From the NCBI RefSeq assembly GCF_000283655.1, contig NC_016586.1, forward strand, positions 683,501 to 747,500: 64,000 bases of DNA, in the 5' to 3' direction. Position 1 is the first letter of the stretch. Each line of letters begins with the position of its first letter. This DNA comes from Azospirillum lipoferum 4B. Its GTDB lineage: Bacteria > Pseudomonadota > Alphaproteobacteria > Azospirillales > Azospirillaceae. The position numbers and the translations under genes are program-made. Positions 45,750 to 55,689 of this stretch are shown one piece after another. The notes below the pieces were generated by a model. The model was not told the DNA's origin. It saw only the letters and a list, made by a program, of their open reading frames with translations, and searched no databases.

Positions 45750-46672
45750 TCCGCAGCCTCCCGGCACAGGAAGTGGGCGTACATCTCGTCCAGGCTGGGC
45801 TGGACGATCTCGATATCGTCGACAGCGGGGCTGTCGCAGGCGATGCGGCGCACCAGATCGATCTTGTCGTCGTTGGCGCAGGCCAGCTCCACCACCCCGC
45901 CGGCCAGACGGGTCAGCGCGGCACCCTGCCCCACCCTGCTCGCCAGCGCGTCGACGTCGTCGGTCGGCAGGGTCAAGCGGATGCGGACCGGCAGTTGGGC
46001 GAGGCTGCGCAGGGTGGCGAGCGAGCCGTCGGCGACCTTGCGGCCCCGGCTCATCACCACCACGCGGTCGGCCTGCCCCTCCAGTTCGGTCAGGGCGTGG
46101 CTGCACAGCAGGACGGTGGTGCCCTGGTCGCGCAGCTCCGCCACGATGGCGTAGAAGCTCTGGCGCAGCGCCGGGTCGAGGCCGGTGGTGGGCTCGTCCA
46201 GGAACAGCAACTTCGGGCCGCCGAGCAGGGCCTGGGCCAACGCCAGACGCTGGCGCATGCCCTTGGAATAGGTGGAGACGCGGCGCTTGATGGCTGCGGG
46301 CTCCAGCCCGACTTTCTCGAACAGCGCGTCGTTGCCGCGGCGCGAGGCGCCCTTCAGCCGGGCGTAGAAGTCCAGAGTCTCCCGCCCGGTCATGTTGGGG
46401 TGGAAGGCGACGTTCTCCGGCAGGAAGCCGATCCGGCGGCGGATGGGCGAGCAGGCGGCGCTGGCCGGGTCGCCGCCCAGCACGCGGATGCTGCCCGCCG
46501 TCGGGGTGGTCAGGCCGAGCATCAGCTTGATGAGGGAGCTTTTGCCGGCGCCATTGTGCCCGACCATCGCCACGCATTCGCCGGGCGCCAGCGTCAGGTC
46601 CACCCCGCGCACCGCCTCGGTCTCGCCATAGCGCTTGGTGACGCCCCGCACCTCTGCGGTGAAGTCGGTCAT
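45746..46672 (-). CDS. nosF: NosF, ABC transporter ATPase
   Basis: The 308-residue ATPase has Walker [10 protein letters not shown], signature STYSKGMRQRLALAQALL and Walker B LLFLDEPTTGLDP. It energises NosY and NosD. The C-terminal ~80 residues form an extra domain seen in NosF. It overlaps the nosD stop by 4 bases and nosY by 4 bases. Confidence 0.93.
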   Translation of the reverse strand: MTDFTAEVRGVTKRYGETEAVRGVDLTLAPGECVAMVGHNGAGKSSLIKLMLGLTTPTAGSIRVLGGDPASAACSPIRRRIGFLPENVAFHPNMTGRETLDFYARLKGASRRGNDALFEKVGLEPAAIKRRVSTYSKGMRQRLALAQALLGGPKLLFLDEPTTGLDPALRQSFYAIVAELRDQGTTVLLCSHALTELEGQADRVVVMSRGRKVADGSLATLRSLAQLPVRIRLTLPTDDVDALASRVGQGAALTRLAGGVVELACANDDKIDLVRRIACDSPAVDDIEIVQPSLDEMYAHFLCREAAE

Positions 46673-48042
46673 GGCTGTTTCCTTTCGGCAGTCTGGCTTT
46701 GGGCGGTTTGAACGGAGGTGGGCATGGCTGGAGGCGCCATCAGGGGGGCGCTGTCGATCACGCCGCCGGGGTGCAGGGCCGGGAACTGCTTCTGCGCCCA
46801 GCGGATCACCTGGACGCCGGGGCTGTTCATCAGCAGCTTGGCCGCCGGATAGGCCCACATCACGCGGTCGACCACGTCGTTGGGGCGATAGGGCTCGTCG
46901 GAGATGCCGTCGCCGTTCAGGTCGAAGGCGGCATTGTCGGACCAGTAGTTGCCCCGCCCCTTCTCCGACCAGTCGAGGAAGCGGGTGCCGACATACTTCA
47001 CCTGGGTGCGGTTGCCGATGAAGGCGTTGCCGGTCATGCTGTTGCGCTCCGACCCGGCGGTGAAATGGACGCCGATCTCGCAGCCCTCGAACCGGTTGCC
47101 GGCGAAGCGGTTCTTGTTGGCGTTGTAGATGAAGACGCATTTCCAGGTGCCGCTGCGCAGCCGGTCGCTCATCGCCTCGCTGTCGCGGGGGATGTCGTTG
47201 TCGGCCAGCGTCTCGCCGCTGTCGGACACCGCGCCGGCGAAGCGGCCGGCGACGCTGTTGTTTTCGAAGACCGCGCTGTTGGCGGCGTTCAGCAGGAAGC
47301 CGTGCTCGCGGTCGGCGACGGAGCGGTTGCCGCGGATCACCAGATTGTTGGAGTACATGATGGCGTAGCCGACGCTGCTGCCGAGCGAGACATTGCCCGA
47401 CACCTCGGAGTCGTTGGTGTACATGTAGTGGACGGCGAAGCGGACCCGTTCGAAGCGGTTTCCGGCGAACAGGTTCTTGCGCGAGGTGGTGGTGAAGATG
47501 CCGTCGCGGGCGTCGTGAACGCTGTTGTCGAGCACGCGGGTGCCGGGCGCGTTCCAGATCTGGATGCCGTTGCCGCGTTCCGACACCCGCAGGTCGGTGC
47601 GTCCGCCGACATCGTTGCGGCGGACGAGGCTGTCGTCGGCGCCCCAGACATAGATGCCGATCAGCGTGTCGCGCAGCCGGTTGTCCTCGACCACGGCCCG
47701 CTTGGCGGTCTTGCTCAGGAAGATGCCGGAATGCTGGTCGAACAGGCTGGTGCCGGTGTTGCGGACCTCCAGGCCACGGAGCGTGACGTCGGGGGCGGTG
47801 ACGGTGAGGATGGTGCCCTTCCCTTCCCCGTCCAGCACGGCGCCGGGCTCGCCCACCAGGGTCAGCGGCTTATCGATTTTCACCGGGCCGATGTGCCGGC
47901 CGGCGGCAAGCCGCAGCGTGTCGCCCGGCGCGGCTTGGGCGATGGCGGCGGTCAGCTCACCCGGAGCCACCACGATGGTGGCCGCCAGCGCGGGGGTGCC
48001 GAGCAGGGCTATGCCGAGGAAGGGCGCCGTGCGGAGGAGCAT
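46669..48042 (-). CDS. nosD: NosD, periplasmic beta-helix protein
   Basis: NosD is a periplasmic right-handed beta-helix protein that links the NosFY machine with NosL and apo-NosZ. The 457-residue protein has a Sec signal (about 1-21, ending ALAAT) and many parallel-beta-helix turns, such as HDARDGIFTTTSRKNLFAGN and LVIRGNRSVADREHGFLLN. The ATG at 48042 is chosen for the signal peptide; the frame is open upstream through the repeat. Confidence 0.92.
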   Translation of the reverse strand: MLLRTAPFLGIALLGTPALAATIVVAPGELTAAIAQAAPGDTLRLAAGRHIGPVKIDKPLTLVGEPGAVLDGEGKGTILTVTAPDVTLRGLEVRNTGTSLFDQHSGIFLSKTAKRAVVEDNRLRDTLIGIYVWGADDSLVRRNDVGGRTDLRVSERGNGIQIWNAPGTRVLDNSVHDARDGIFTTTSRKNLFAGNRFERVRFAVHYMYTNDSEVSGNVSLGSSVGYAIMYSNNLVIRGNRSVADREHGFLLNAANSAVFENNSVAGRFAGAVSDSGETLADNDIPRDSEAMSDRLRSGTWKCVFIYNANKNRFAGNRFEGCEIGVHFTAGSERNSMTGNAFIGNRTQVKYVGTRFLDWSEKGRGNYWSDNAAFDLNGDGISDEPYRPNDVVDRVMWAYPAAKLLMNSPGVQVIRWAQKQFPALHPGGVIDSAPLMAPPAMPTSVQTAQSQTAERKQP

Positions 48043-48068
48043 GGGGGGATCCGTGGGTGAGGGATATC

Positions 48069-48218
48069 CCCTCTCCCGTCCCGGGAGAGGGAGGGGCCCG
48101 CCGAAGGCGGGAGGGTGAGGGGGATTGCAAAAATCCGGAACCGCATGGTTCCTTGGATCACCCCTCACCCTTCCCAAGCTCCGCTTGGGCCCCTTCCCTC
48201 TCCCGGGGCGGGAGAGGG
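48069..48218 (-). repeat. 150-base composite palindromic element, copy 2, between nosZ and nosD
   Basis: This is the inverted copy of the element at 23644-23795, with the same palindromic ends and the core AACCGCATGGTTCCTTGGATC. The tips of its two inner hairpins differ. It lies inside the nos operon, where its stems may stop or slow 3' decay and give more nosZ than nosDFYLX transcript. Confidence 0.8.
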
Positions 48219-48232
48219 AGATCTTTTGGTGA

Positions 48233-50182
48233 TCAGGTCGAACGCGGTTCGACCAGCATGCGGCCGCCCATCTCCATGTGCAGGGCGTGGCAGAACCACT
48301 GGCAGTAGTACCAGTGCACGCCCGGACGGTCGGCGGTGAAGGTCACCGATGCGGTCTGCTGCGGGCTGATCTCCATGCAGACGCCGTGGTTGGTCATGGT
48401 GAAGCCGTGGGTCAGGTCGTCCACATCGTCCATGTTGGAGATGTAGACCGTCACCTCGTCACCCTGTTTCACCGTGAACTCCTCGATGCCGAAGGCCGGG
48501 GCGCGGCTCCACATGTAGACGCGGACCTTGTTGCCGTCGCGGATCACCTTGGTGTCGTTGTCCAGGTCCACCCCGTCCTTCTTGGCCTGGATGCGGGCGT
48601 CTTCCCACATCTTGTCGTCGCGGGTGTAGATGCTCTTCGGGTTGACCTTGGAGCGGTGGACGATCAGCGTGTCGTGCGGCTCGGCGAAGGTGGGGCCGTC
48701 ATGAACCAGCTTCATCTCGTCGCCGGAGATGTCGATCAGCTGGTCGTTCTCCGGCTTCATCGGACCGACGTTGAGGAAACGGTCTTTGGAGAACTTGTTC
48801 AGCACGATCAGCCATTTGCCGTCGGCCTCCTTGGTCTGGCCCATGGAGGTGTGCAGGTGGCCCGGCTGGTAATGCACGTCCAGCTTCTGGATGATGGGAT
48901 CGACCTTCTCGCCCTTGAAGGCGCGCTTGGCCTTGTCGATGTTCCACTTCACCACCTGGCTGTCGAGGAACAGGGTGGTGTAGGCGTTGCCGCGCCCGTC
49001 ATAGGCGGTGTGGAGCGGGCCGAGGCCGACCTGCGGTTCGGCGACGATCACGTCGCGCGGCTTGATCTTGTCCTCGAACAGCTCGTCCAGCTTGCGCACG
49101 TCCATGACCGAGACGGTCGGCGACAGCTTGCCGTTCACGGTGACGTGGATGCCGTCGGGGGCGGTGTTGACGCCGTGCGGGCTGTTGGGGATCGGGATGT
49201 AGCGGGTGTAGGCGCTGCCGTGGCGGCCGTCCACCACCGGCACGCCGTGGATCACCTCGACCTTGCCGGCCTTCACCGCCTCTTCGATGCGCTTGATGTT
49301 GAAGACGACCAGCCAATCCTGCTCGTTGGCCGTCATCTCGGCCGTCGTCACCCCTTCCTCGGAGTTGTAGCAGGTCGAGAAGACGTATTTGCCCTGATAG
49401 TCGGCGTCGGTGTTGTCGAGGTTGCCGTCGACCCACACCTGCCAGGCGATCTTCATCGTGTCGCCGTCGATGGCGGTGAAGTGCGAGCGGTACTTCTTCG
49501 GCTCGTCCAGGATCTTGCCGTCGTTGGGCGTCGGCACGCGCTGCTCGCCGTTGCAGAAGACATAGCCGGTGCGCGGGTATTTCTGCAGGCGCAGGCCGTG
49601 GATGGCCGAGGCGTTCGGGATCTCGACGATGACGTCCGGCTTCATGATGTCGCAGCGGATGCGCGTCACCCGGCTGTTGGCCTTGTCGTTGGCGAAGATG
49701 TAGCGCCCGTCATAGGTCCCGTCGGTGAAGGACATGTGCGGGTGGTGCAGGTCGCCGTTCAGGTACTCGCCGCCGCGCTTGGCGAGGAAGGCCTTGGTCT
49801 CCTCCGTCAGGTTGGAGGTGAGGATCTTGCGGCTCTCGTTGGTCAGGCCCCAGCCGGTGGCGGAGCAGCGGTTGAACACCGGGATGCGCATCAGTTCGCG
49901 CATCGACGGCAGGCCCATGATGCGGACCTCGCCGGAATGGCCGCCGGAATGGAAGACGTAATATTCGTCGAGATCGCCGGGCTTCACCTCAACGCTCTGG
50001 TGGCCGGCCTGCGGGGTCGCCGCCAGGGCAGCCGAGGCGCCGAACAGCGCATTCCCGGCAATGCCGCCGGCGGCGGCACCGCCCACGGCACCGGTCAGGC
50101 CGGCGAGCGCCGCCGCCTTCGCCGTTCCGCCCAGAAGGGCACGGCGGTTGACGCCTGCCGTGTTGTTCGTCTCGCTCGACAT
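48233..50182 (-). CDS. nosZ: Nitrous oxide reductase NosZ (clade I)
   Basis: NosZ reduces N2O to N2 in the periplasm. The 649-residue protein has a Tat signal ([20 protein letters not shown]), which marks clade I, a seven-bladed propeller carrying the Cu-Z site, and a C-terminal cupredoxin with Cu-A ligands Cys627, Trp629, Cys631, His635 and Met638 ([14 protein letters not shown]). AAGGAG lies 6 bases upstream of the ATG. It follows nosR by 88 bases. Confidence 0.97.
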   Translation of the reverse strand: MSSETNNTAGVNRRALLGGTAKAAALAGLTGAVGGAAAGGIAGNALFGASAALAATPQAGHQSVEVKPGDLDEYYVFHSGGHSGEVRIMGLPSMRELMRIPVFNRCSATGWGLTNESRKILTSNLTEETKAFLAKRGGEYLNGDLHHPHMSFTDGTYDGRYIFANDKANSRVTRIRCDIMKPDVIVEIPNASAIHGLRLQKYPRTGYVFCNGEQRVPTPNDGKILDEPKKYRSHFTAIDGDTMKIAWQVWVDGNLDNTDADYQGKYVFSTCYNSEEGVTTAEMTANEQDWLVVFNIKRIEEAVKAGKVEVIHGVPVVDGRHGSAYTRYIPIPNSPHGVNTAPDGIHVTVNGKLSPTVSVMDVRKLDELFEDKIKPRDVIVAEPQVGLGPLHTAYDGRGNAYTTLFLDSQVVKWNIDKAKRAFKGEKVDPIIQKLDVHYQPGHLHTSMGQTKEADGKWLIVLNKFSKDRFLNVGPMKPENDQLIDISGDEMKLVHDGPTFAEPHDTLIVHRSKVNPKSIYTRDDKMWEDARIQAKKDGVDLDNDTKVIRDGNKVRVYMWSRAPAFGIEEFTVKQGDEVTVYISNMDDVDDLTHGFTMTNHGVCMEISPQQTASVTFTADRPGVHWYYCQWFCHALHMEMGGRMLVEPRST

Positions 50183-50270
50183 GGTCTGCTCCTTCGCTGA
50201 CCCCGTTCGGGGGCTGTCAAGAGACCCGGTGCGACCGGGTCAGGTTATGGGATTAGGGAGGGGATGGCGG

Positions 50271-52592
50271 TCAGGACCCGTGGGGCCGCAGCGTCAGCCG
50301 GCCGGTGGCCGGATCGGCGGTGGCGACAGTGGTGCGGGCGGCGTTTCCGGCGGCGGCGGGCTTGGCGGATTCCTTCTCCGCCGCAGCCTTGGCCTCGGCG
50401 GCCTGCCACTTTTCGCGCTTCTGCCGCTTCTGGATCATGACCGGGCATTTGTGGTCGTGGTGGTAGAGCATCTGGCAGTGCAGGCACTGGATGCATTCGT
50501 TGGGGTTGATCGTGCCGTCGGGGTGGATGGCCTGCACCGGGCATTCGTTGCCGCAGCGCTGGCACGGGTTGCCGCATTCCTTGTAGCGGCGCAGCCAGTC
50601 GAACATCCGCAGCCGGCCGGGGATCGCCAGCGCCGCACCCAGCGGGCAGAGATAGCGGCAGAAGAAGCGTTCGATGACCAGACCGGCCGCCAACAGGGCC
50701 ACGGCGAAGGCCACGAACCACCAGTCGCGGATGAAGTGCAGGATGATGGCGGTCTTGAACGGTTCGATCTCCGCCGCCTTCTCCGCCGTAGCCAGCGATT
50801 GCAGCGAAAAGCCGAACAGCAGCAGGAAGACGATGTACTTGATCGGCCACAGGCGCTGGTGCAGGGCGAAGGGCACGGCGATCTGGCGGATGCCGATCCT
50901 TTTGGCCGCCTTCGACGCCAGTTCCTGCAGCGCGCCGAACGGGCAGAGCCAGCCGCAGAAGGCGCCGCGGCCCCAGAACAGCAGCGACGCCGCCACCGAG
51001 AACCACAGGATGAACACCAGCGGGTCCATCATGAAATAGTCCCAGCGGAAATCGGTGCGCAGCGCGTTGGCGAAGGTCAGGACATTGACCACCGACAGCT
51101 GCGCCGTGGCGTACCAGCCGAGCCAGACCAGGGTGAAGACCAGATAGGCCGTCCGCACCCGCTCATACAGCGCCGGCCGCTTCGTCAGCTGGTCCTGGAA
51201 GAAGAAGATGGCGGTCAGCAGCAGGATGGCGGCGGACAGGATCGCGATATCGAGCTGCCGGTTCTGCCAGATGCGCTGCCACAGCGGCGTTTCGGCGGCC
51301 TCCTCGGCTTCCGCCACGCCGGCGGCCTGGATGGCGGCGCTGTGGGTTGCGGATTGGGCGACAGGCTGGGCGGCGGTCGGGGCTGTCGGCTTTTCGATCT
51401 TCAGATACTTGTCCGGCGGCTGGTAGCCGAGGTCGAAGGTGACGAACACCTTGTCCAGCGCGGCGATAGCCCGCTGCACCAGCAGCTGCAGGCGCCACGG
51501 CTCGGCCGGATTGAACTCGGTGCCTTCCGGCAGCACGAACAGGCCGATTTCCGGGAAGTCGGGGGCGCCGGCCGCGGCGGCGCTGCCCATGCGCTTGTGC
51601 ATCTTGTCGCGGAAGCGGATGGAGCCCTCATGCTGGACCATCTCGACCCGGTCGAAGATGCCGCCGCGGACATAGCCCGACCCCTTGAAGGAATAGCGCC
51701 CCTGCCCCGCCACCCACACCGCCTGCTGGCCCGGCTTCAGCCGCTTGGTCAGCGCCTCGTATTCCGCATCGCCCAGCAGCGAGCGGCCGATGGTGGGGAT
51801 GGTCACCAGGGCGGCGTAGAGGTCGATGAAGGTGTCGTCGGAATCGCCGGGTTCGGCGCGGGCGATGGCTTCGGCCTTGCCGGTGCGCTCGAAGGCGGCG
51901 TTCACCTCCCCCACCGTCAGGGTCAGGCGGCGGACGGAGCCGTCGCCGATCAGGGTCGCCCAGTCCTCCACCGCGTCCTTCGACAGGTCGATGGTCTTCG
52001 TCACGGTGGGGGCCACTTCCGCTGTGACCTTGCCGAGCGCGGTCATCACCTTCTTGCCCGAGCGGATGATCGAATCGCCGATCACCATCACCGTCACGGT
52101 GGCGCCCGACACGATGTCCACCGGCGGGCTGGCGGCGCTCTGGGTGGCGAGCGCCAGCACGTTCTTGCCGACATAGCCGGCGATGAAGCCGTTGATGCGG
52201 GCCGGCGGGATGCCGATCAGCACGATGGGCTCGTGATGGTCCATCAGCCGCGCGCCCGTCACCGTACCGTCCGGGGTGAGGCCGACCACCACGTCGATGG
52301 GCCGGCCCGAATAACCGGTGGTGTTGACGAAGTCGGAGGTGAGATAGGCGTGGCCCATCAGCGCCTCGCCCTTGTAGACCGGGACGGTTGGGGAGTTGGC
52401 GGCCGGTGCGCCGAAGCGGTCGGCGCCGGGCACGAGGTCGGTGGGCTGAAGCTTCGCCAGATAGGGCAGCAGCCGGCCGCTGTCGGCGGCATGCGCCGCG
52501 GCGATCCCGGTCAGCAGCAGGACGGCGACGAGCGCCGATCCAAGGGCCGATCCTACCCAGCGTTGTAAGCGCGTGAACCTCACGACGGCCAT
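50271..52592 (-). CDS. nosR: NosR, flavo-iron-sulfur membrane protein
   Basis: NosR passes electrons from the quinol pool to NosZ. The protein (about 773 residues) has a signal/N-terminal helix, a periplasmic FMN-binding domain with the flavinylation motif SGATVT (near 150-180), about five membrane helices, CGWLCPFGAL and CRYLCPLGAAL motifs, and a C-terminal ferredoxin domain (CGNPCQRCGNECPVQAI, CIQCLHCQ). Starts at 52649 and 52631 lack a ribosome site and lie at or before the expected transcription start; ATG 52592 or the GTG at 52583 (GGAGG 9 bases upstream) is likelier. Confidence 0.93.
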   Translation of the reverse strand: MAVVRFTRLQRWVGSALGSALVAVLLLTGIAAAHAADSGRLLPYLAKLQPTDLVPGADRFGAPAANSPTVPVYKGEALMGHAYLTSDFVNTTGYSGRPIDVVVGLTPDGTVTGARLMDHHEPIVLIGIPPARINGFIAGYVGKNVLALATQSAASPPVDIVSGATVTVMVIGDSIIRSGKKVMTALGKVTAEVAPTVTKTIDLSKDAVEDWATLIGDGSVRRLTLTVGEVNAAFERTGKAEAIARAEPGDSDDTFIDLYAALVTIPTIGRSLLGDAEYEALTKRLKPGQQAVWVAGQGRYSFKGSGYVRGGIFDRVEMVQHEGSIRFRDKMHKRMGSAAAAGAPDFPEIGLFVLPEGTEFNPAEPWRLQLLVQRAIAALDKVFVTFDLGYQPPDKYLKIEKPTAPTAAQPVAQSATHSAAIQAAGVAEAEEAAETPLWQRIWQNRQLDIAILSAAILLLTAIFFFQDQLTKRPALYERVRTAYLVFTLVWLGWYATAQLSVVNVLTFANALRTDFRWDYFMMDPLVFILWFSVAASLLFWGRGAFCGWLCPFGALQELASKAAKRIGIRQIAVPFALHQRLWPIKYIVFLLLFGFSLQSLATAEKAAEIEPFKTAIILHFIRDWWFVAFAVALLAAGLVIERFFCRYLCPLGAALAIPGRLRMFDWLRRYKECGNPCQRCGNECPVQAIHPDGTINPNECIQCLHCQMLYHHDHKCPVMIQKRQKREKWQAAEAKAAAEKESAKPAAAGNAARTTVATADPATGRLTLRPHGS

Positions 52593-52675
52593 CCTCCGGC
52601 TTTCGCTCTTTGGCTTCGGTGTCTCGGACATTGGTGTCTTGGGAGGCATGAAAGCGCGCGGCGGCGGGGGAGTTC

Positions 52676-52689
52676 TTGACCGCGGTCAA
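52676..52689. promoter_or_regulatory. Perfect Crp/Fnr-type box upstream of nosR
   Basis: CTTGACCGCGGTCAAG contains the perfect palindrome TTGAC-CGCG-GTCAA. If bound as a class II activator, transcription would begin about 41 bases downstream, near 52641. Confidence 0.78.
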
Positions 52690-52830
52690 GAGCTGGGCAG
52701 TTTGCCGTGGCATTGAGCACATCAGCAACTTTTAATGGAAGAGCTGGGGGCGCGCCAAGTGCCTCCCATGTGGCGGAGCCGAAGGAGGATTGCCAATCCC
52801 GGGGCTTCTGCCGCCGCCGTGCCGGTCGGC

Positions 52831-52865
52831 ACGAAAAACGGCGGTCATCATGGATGACCGCCGTT
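52831..52865 (-). terminator. Rho-independent terminator of the 114-residue protein gene
   Basis: On the minus strand AACGGCGGTCATC, loop CAT and GATGACCGCCGTT form a 13-base perfect stem followed by TTTTCGT. It ends the subtilase operon before nosR. Confidence 0.85.
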
Positions 52866-52957
52866 ATTGAATCGGATCGAGCAAAACCGGACTCTGCAAC
52901 CAATCGGGGCTGGGCAACCAATCGGGGCCGGTGCCGCCCAGCCCGTGCGACCTGCCG

Positions 52958-53302
52958 TCAGGCTGGCGACTTGCCGACGGGCTTGGGGTACACGTCGTCA
53001 ATCCGGTTGGGTAGGATCGATTTCACGTCCCGGCATTCCGCGATGGCCGCGATCACGTCGGGAGCGGCGCTGACCGAGAAGGACTTCGCAAAACGGCGGA
53101 CATGGTTGATGGTCGCGTCCGGCGATGAGGTCTTGGCGGCGGCGGTCGTCACGATATCGCGGGCGCGGTCGCCGACTTCGGTAGCGGTGACATTGTCGGC
53201 AAGGAACACTTGGGCGGACGGGTGTTCTCCCTGCGCGGCTTGCGCGCGCAGGATCTCCAGAACCTTTTCGGTCGTCCAGTCGGCGGCGGCAGGGTCTGTC
53301 AT
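52958..53302 (-). CDS. 114-residue protein with I9-like tail, paired with the subtilase
   Basis: This soluble 114-residue protein has no named family. Its C-terminal part, HVRRFAKSFSVSAAPDVIAA then IAECRDVKSILPNRIDDVYP, follows the pattern of subtilisin propeptide/inhibitor I9 domains. It lies 100 bases downstream of the subtilase gene on the same strand with GAGGAA before the ATG, and a terminator follows. It may be a separate chaperone or inhibitor of that protease. This is inference from pattern and position. Confidence 0.7.
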   Translation of the reverse strand: MTDPAAADWTTEKVLEILRAQAAQGEHPSAQVFLADNVTATEVGDRARDIVTTAAAKTSSPDATINHVRRFAKSFSVSAAPDVIAAIAECRDVKSILPNRIDDVYPKPVGKSPA

Positions 53303-53402
53303 GGCATTCCTCGTCTACGATGAAGGCCGGCTAACCAATATAGGGCCGCCCGCCCGGATTGGAAGCGGGCGTCCTTATAACGCTTCTTACCCGATATTCT
53401 TA

Positions 53403-54674
53403 TCACACGGTCGGCTGGATGTTGGTACCTGCCAGGATGGATAGGGCCTTGGGTGCGTTGGGAATGCCCCGGTTGCCGCGTGGTATCGGCATGGACGAGG
53501 GGCGCCCGCAAGACGCCAGAATTGCATGTTCCAGATCGTTCGACGTGGCGCTTGGCATCGCCTGGAGCAGCAGGGCCGCGAGGCCTGCGACGTGGGGCGT
53601 CGCCATGGAGCTGCCGTCCATGGTCATGTAGCCACCGTTCGGCACGCAGGACAGGACGTTCACCCCCGGCGCCACCAGATCGGGAACGATCGGGTCATCG
53701 GTTCGGTTGAAACGCTGGCTGCTGGAGAAATCGGCGACTTCGTCCCGCTCGTTCGACGCGCCGACCGACAGCACGTTGGTGTAATTGCCCGGCGAACGGC
53801 TGGAATTGGCGTACTCGTTGCCGACAGCGATGACCGGCAGCACGTCGTTGGCTCGCAGCGCGTCCACGATGGCCTGGAAAGCCGGAGTATAGCCGCGCAA
53901 CCCCAGCGACATGCTGAGGATGCGGACGCCGTAGCCCAAAGCCCACTCCATCCCGCCGACGATGCGGTCCACTACGTCGCCGCCCTCGATCACCATGGCG
54001 CTGGCGAGCTTTGCCCCCGGCGCCACGCCGAAAGAACCCCTTTCCGTCTTTCGGCCCACGATGGTGCCGGCGGTGTGGGTGCCGTGGTCGTCGCTGTCGC
54101 GGACTTCCGCATTTTCCACCAGATCGCCACGCAGATCGAACTCCGCGAACGCCTCTATCGCATCCTTGAGCGCGGAGTGGGAGCCGTCCACTCCGGTGTC
54201 GAGATGGCCGACGATCACGCCTTTGCCGGTGATCCCCCGGCTCCACAGTTCCGGAACACCCAGCCGTTCGATGCCCCAGGTCGGCTTTGAGGTCGGTTTT
54301 GAGTTCGGCTTTGCATCCTCCATAATGACCGGACGGATCAGGCTGATCTGCGGCGCCTCGACCAGCTTCTTCACCCGTGAGTCCGAGCGCAATTCCTTGG
54401 CACCCTGCCGGTCCACATAGCCCAGTGCCAGCCCCAGGCGCGGATAGATGCGGACGGCGGGTCCGACCGCCGTGGCGACCGCCTCGCCGCTGGAGTGGCT
54501 GGCCGCCGCCCGCGCGAGGTCGCTTTCCAGCATGGTGTCCGGGATCACGAAATGCCTGGCCAAGTCATCCGGTACGGCGGGGGACTTCAACGTCGCCGAG
54601 ACGGACTTCTTGAAGACGACGATGGCCTTGGCATAGCCCATGGCCGCCAAGGACTGATCGAGTGTCGAAGTCAT
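53403..54674 (-). CDS. Subtilisin-like serine peptidase (S8), cytoplasmic type
   Basis: The 423-residue protein is an S8 peptidase with Asp159 (GHLDTGVDG), His197 (DDHGTHTAG), oxyanion Asn286 (AVGNE) and Ser356 (DGSSMATPHVAG), so it should be active. Residues about 15-115 form a propeptide-like domain (LGLALGYVDRQGAKELRSDS). There is no signal peptide, so it probably acts inside the cell. GGGAGG lies 8 bases before the ATG. It is divergent from nap and forms an operon with the 114-residue protein. Target is unknown. Confidence 0.87.
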   Translation of the reverse strand: MTSTLDQSLAAMGYAKAIVVFKKSVSATLKSPAVPDDLARHFVIPDTMLESDLARAAASHSSGEAVATAVGPAVRIYPRLGLALGYVDRQGAKELRSDSRVKKLVEAPQISLIRPVIMEDAKPNSKPTSKPTWGIERLGVPELWSRGITGKGVIVGHLDTGVDGSHSALKDAIEAFAEFDLRGDLVENAEVRDSDDHGTHTAGTIVGRKTERGSFGVAPGAKLASAMVIEGGDVVDRIVGGMEWALGYGVRILSMSLGLRGYTPAFQAIVDALRANDVLPVIAVGNEYANSSRSPGNYTNVLSVGASNERDEVADFSSSQRFNRTDDPIVPDLVAPGVNVLSCVPNGGYMTMDGSSMATPHVAGLAALLLQAMPSATSNDLEHAILASCGRPSSMPIPRGNRGIPNAPKALSILAGTNIQPTV

Positions 54675-54931
54675 ATTCTTCCTCCCGTTCCGGTTGTATT
54701 TCGGCCAGCGTGGCGAAGCACGGTTACCAAGTTGTTGACGCCGGCTCCGCTACCGCTGAACAGCGGTGGGGGGCGGCGCGCACCGAGGTGCCGCGCCGTG
54801 ACGGTCGATGTTCCCATTGGAGCCAAATCCCCCGATGGCATACCCCTTCGGGGCAATCGGCTTGGGCGAGACGTTTCCGGCAATTTGCGGTTGGAACGGT
54901 CAGCCCGAGATAAAGCAGAAGGCCGCATCCC

Positions 54932-55159
54932 ATGAGCGTAGCCCGGCAGACCAGCCCAGCCCGCAACGCCGATGCCTCAATCTCTGCCGACCCGCGCCCT
55001 CCGGTCGAGCCGGGGATCCGCAGGCGAGAGATCGCGATGTTCCTGCTGCTGGCCGTGTTCATCTGGCCGGTGCTGTCGGTCGCGGTGGTCGGCGGCTATG
55101 GCTTCATCGTGTGGATGTCGCAGCTGATCCTGGGGCCGCCCGGTCCGCCGCCAGTCTGA
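54932..55159 (+). CDS. napE: NapE, small membrane protein of nitrate reductase
   Basis: The 75-residue protein has one membrane helix and the NapE signature FIWPVLSVAVVGGYGFIVWM, then QLILGPPGPPP. Its role is unknown, but it is common in nap operons of alpha- and gammaproteobacteria. It is the first gene of napEFDABC. The 257-base gap to the subtilase holds the promoter; no clear Fnr- or NarP-type box was found there. Confidence 0.87.
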   Translation: MSVARQTSPARNADASISADPRPPVEPGIRRREIAMFLLLAVFIWPVLSVAVVGGYGFIVWMSQLILGPPGPPPV

Positions 55160-55173
55160 CGGGGGCCGGTCCC

Positions 55174-55689
55174 ATGGCCGACGATGCCATAGACCGGGGA
55201 CGGAGGGGCTTCCTGCGGGGACGGCCGGCAAGCGGTCCCGCACCGATCCATCCCCCCTGGTCGCGGCCCGATTACTTCACTTCCCTTTGCACCCGTTGCG
55301 GCGCCTGTGCCGACGCCTGTCCGGAGGCGATCCTGCGTCCGGGCGACGGCGGCTATCCGGAGGTCGACTTCACGCGCGGCGAATGCAGCTTCTGCGGCGC
55401 CTGCGCCGATGCCTGTGCCGCGCCGATCTTCGACCGGACCGCCATACCCTGGGCGCTGCGTGCGACCGTCACGGACGATTGTCTGTCGGTGCGGCGGGTG
55501 GTGTGCCGCAGCTGCCAGGATGCCTGTCCGGAAGGGGCGATCCGTTTCCAGCCGGCGCCGGGCGGGGCGGCCCACGCGCGCATCGACGAGTTCGCCTGCA
55601 CCGGCTGCGGCGCCTGCGTCGCCGCCTGCCCGGCCGGTGCCGTGACCCTCGACCACCAGACCGGGAGCCCAGCCCATGCCGTCCGATGA
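55174..55689 (+). CDS. napF: NapF, ferredoxin-type maturation protein
   Basis: NapF is a cytoplasmic iron-sulfur protein that helps mature NapA before export. The 171-residue protein has cysteine clusters CTRCGACADACP, CSFCGACADACA, CRSCQDACP and CTGCGACVAACP. It lies 14 bases after napE and overlaps napD. Confidence 0.92.
   Translation: MADDAIDRGRRGFLRGRPASGPAPIHPPWSRPDYFTSLCTRCGACADACPEAILRPGDGGYPEVDFTRGECSFCGACADACAAPIFDRTAIPWALRATVTDDCLSVRRVVCRSCQDACPEGAIRFQPAPGGAAHARIDEFACTGCGACVAACPAGAVTLDHQTGSPAHAVR

Noticed and set aside
52707-53444. 245-codon plus-strand frame opposite the 114-residue gene
   Set aside because: No ribosome site, no domain, and it crosses a terminator and the coding frame on the other strand.
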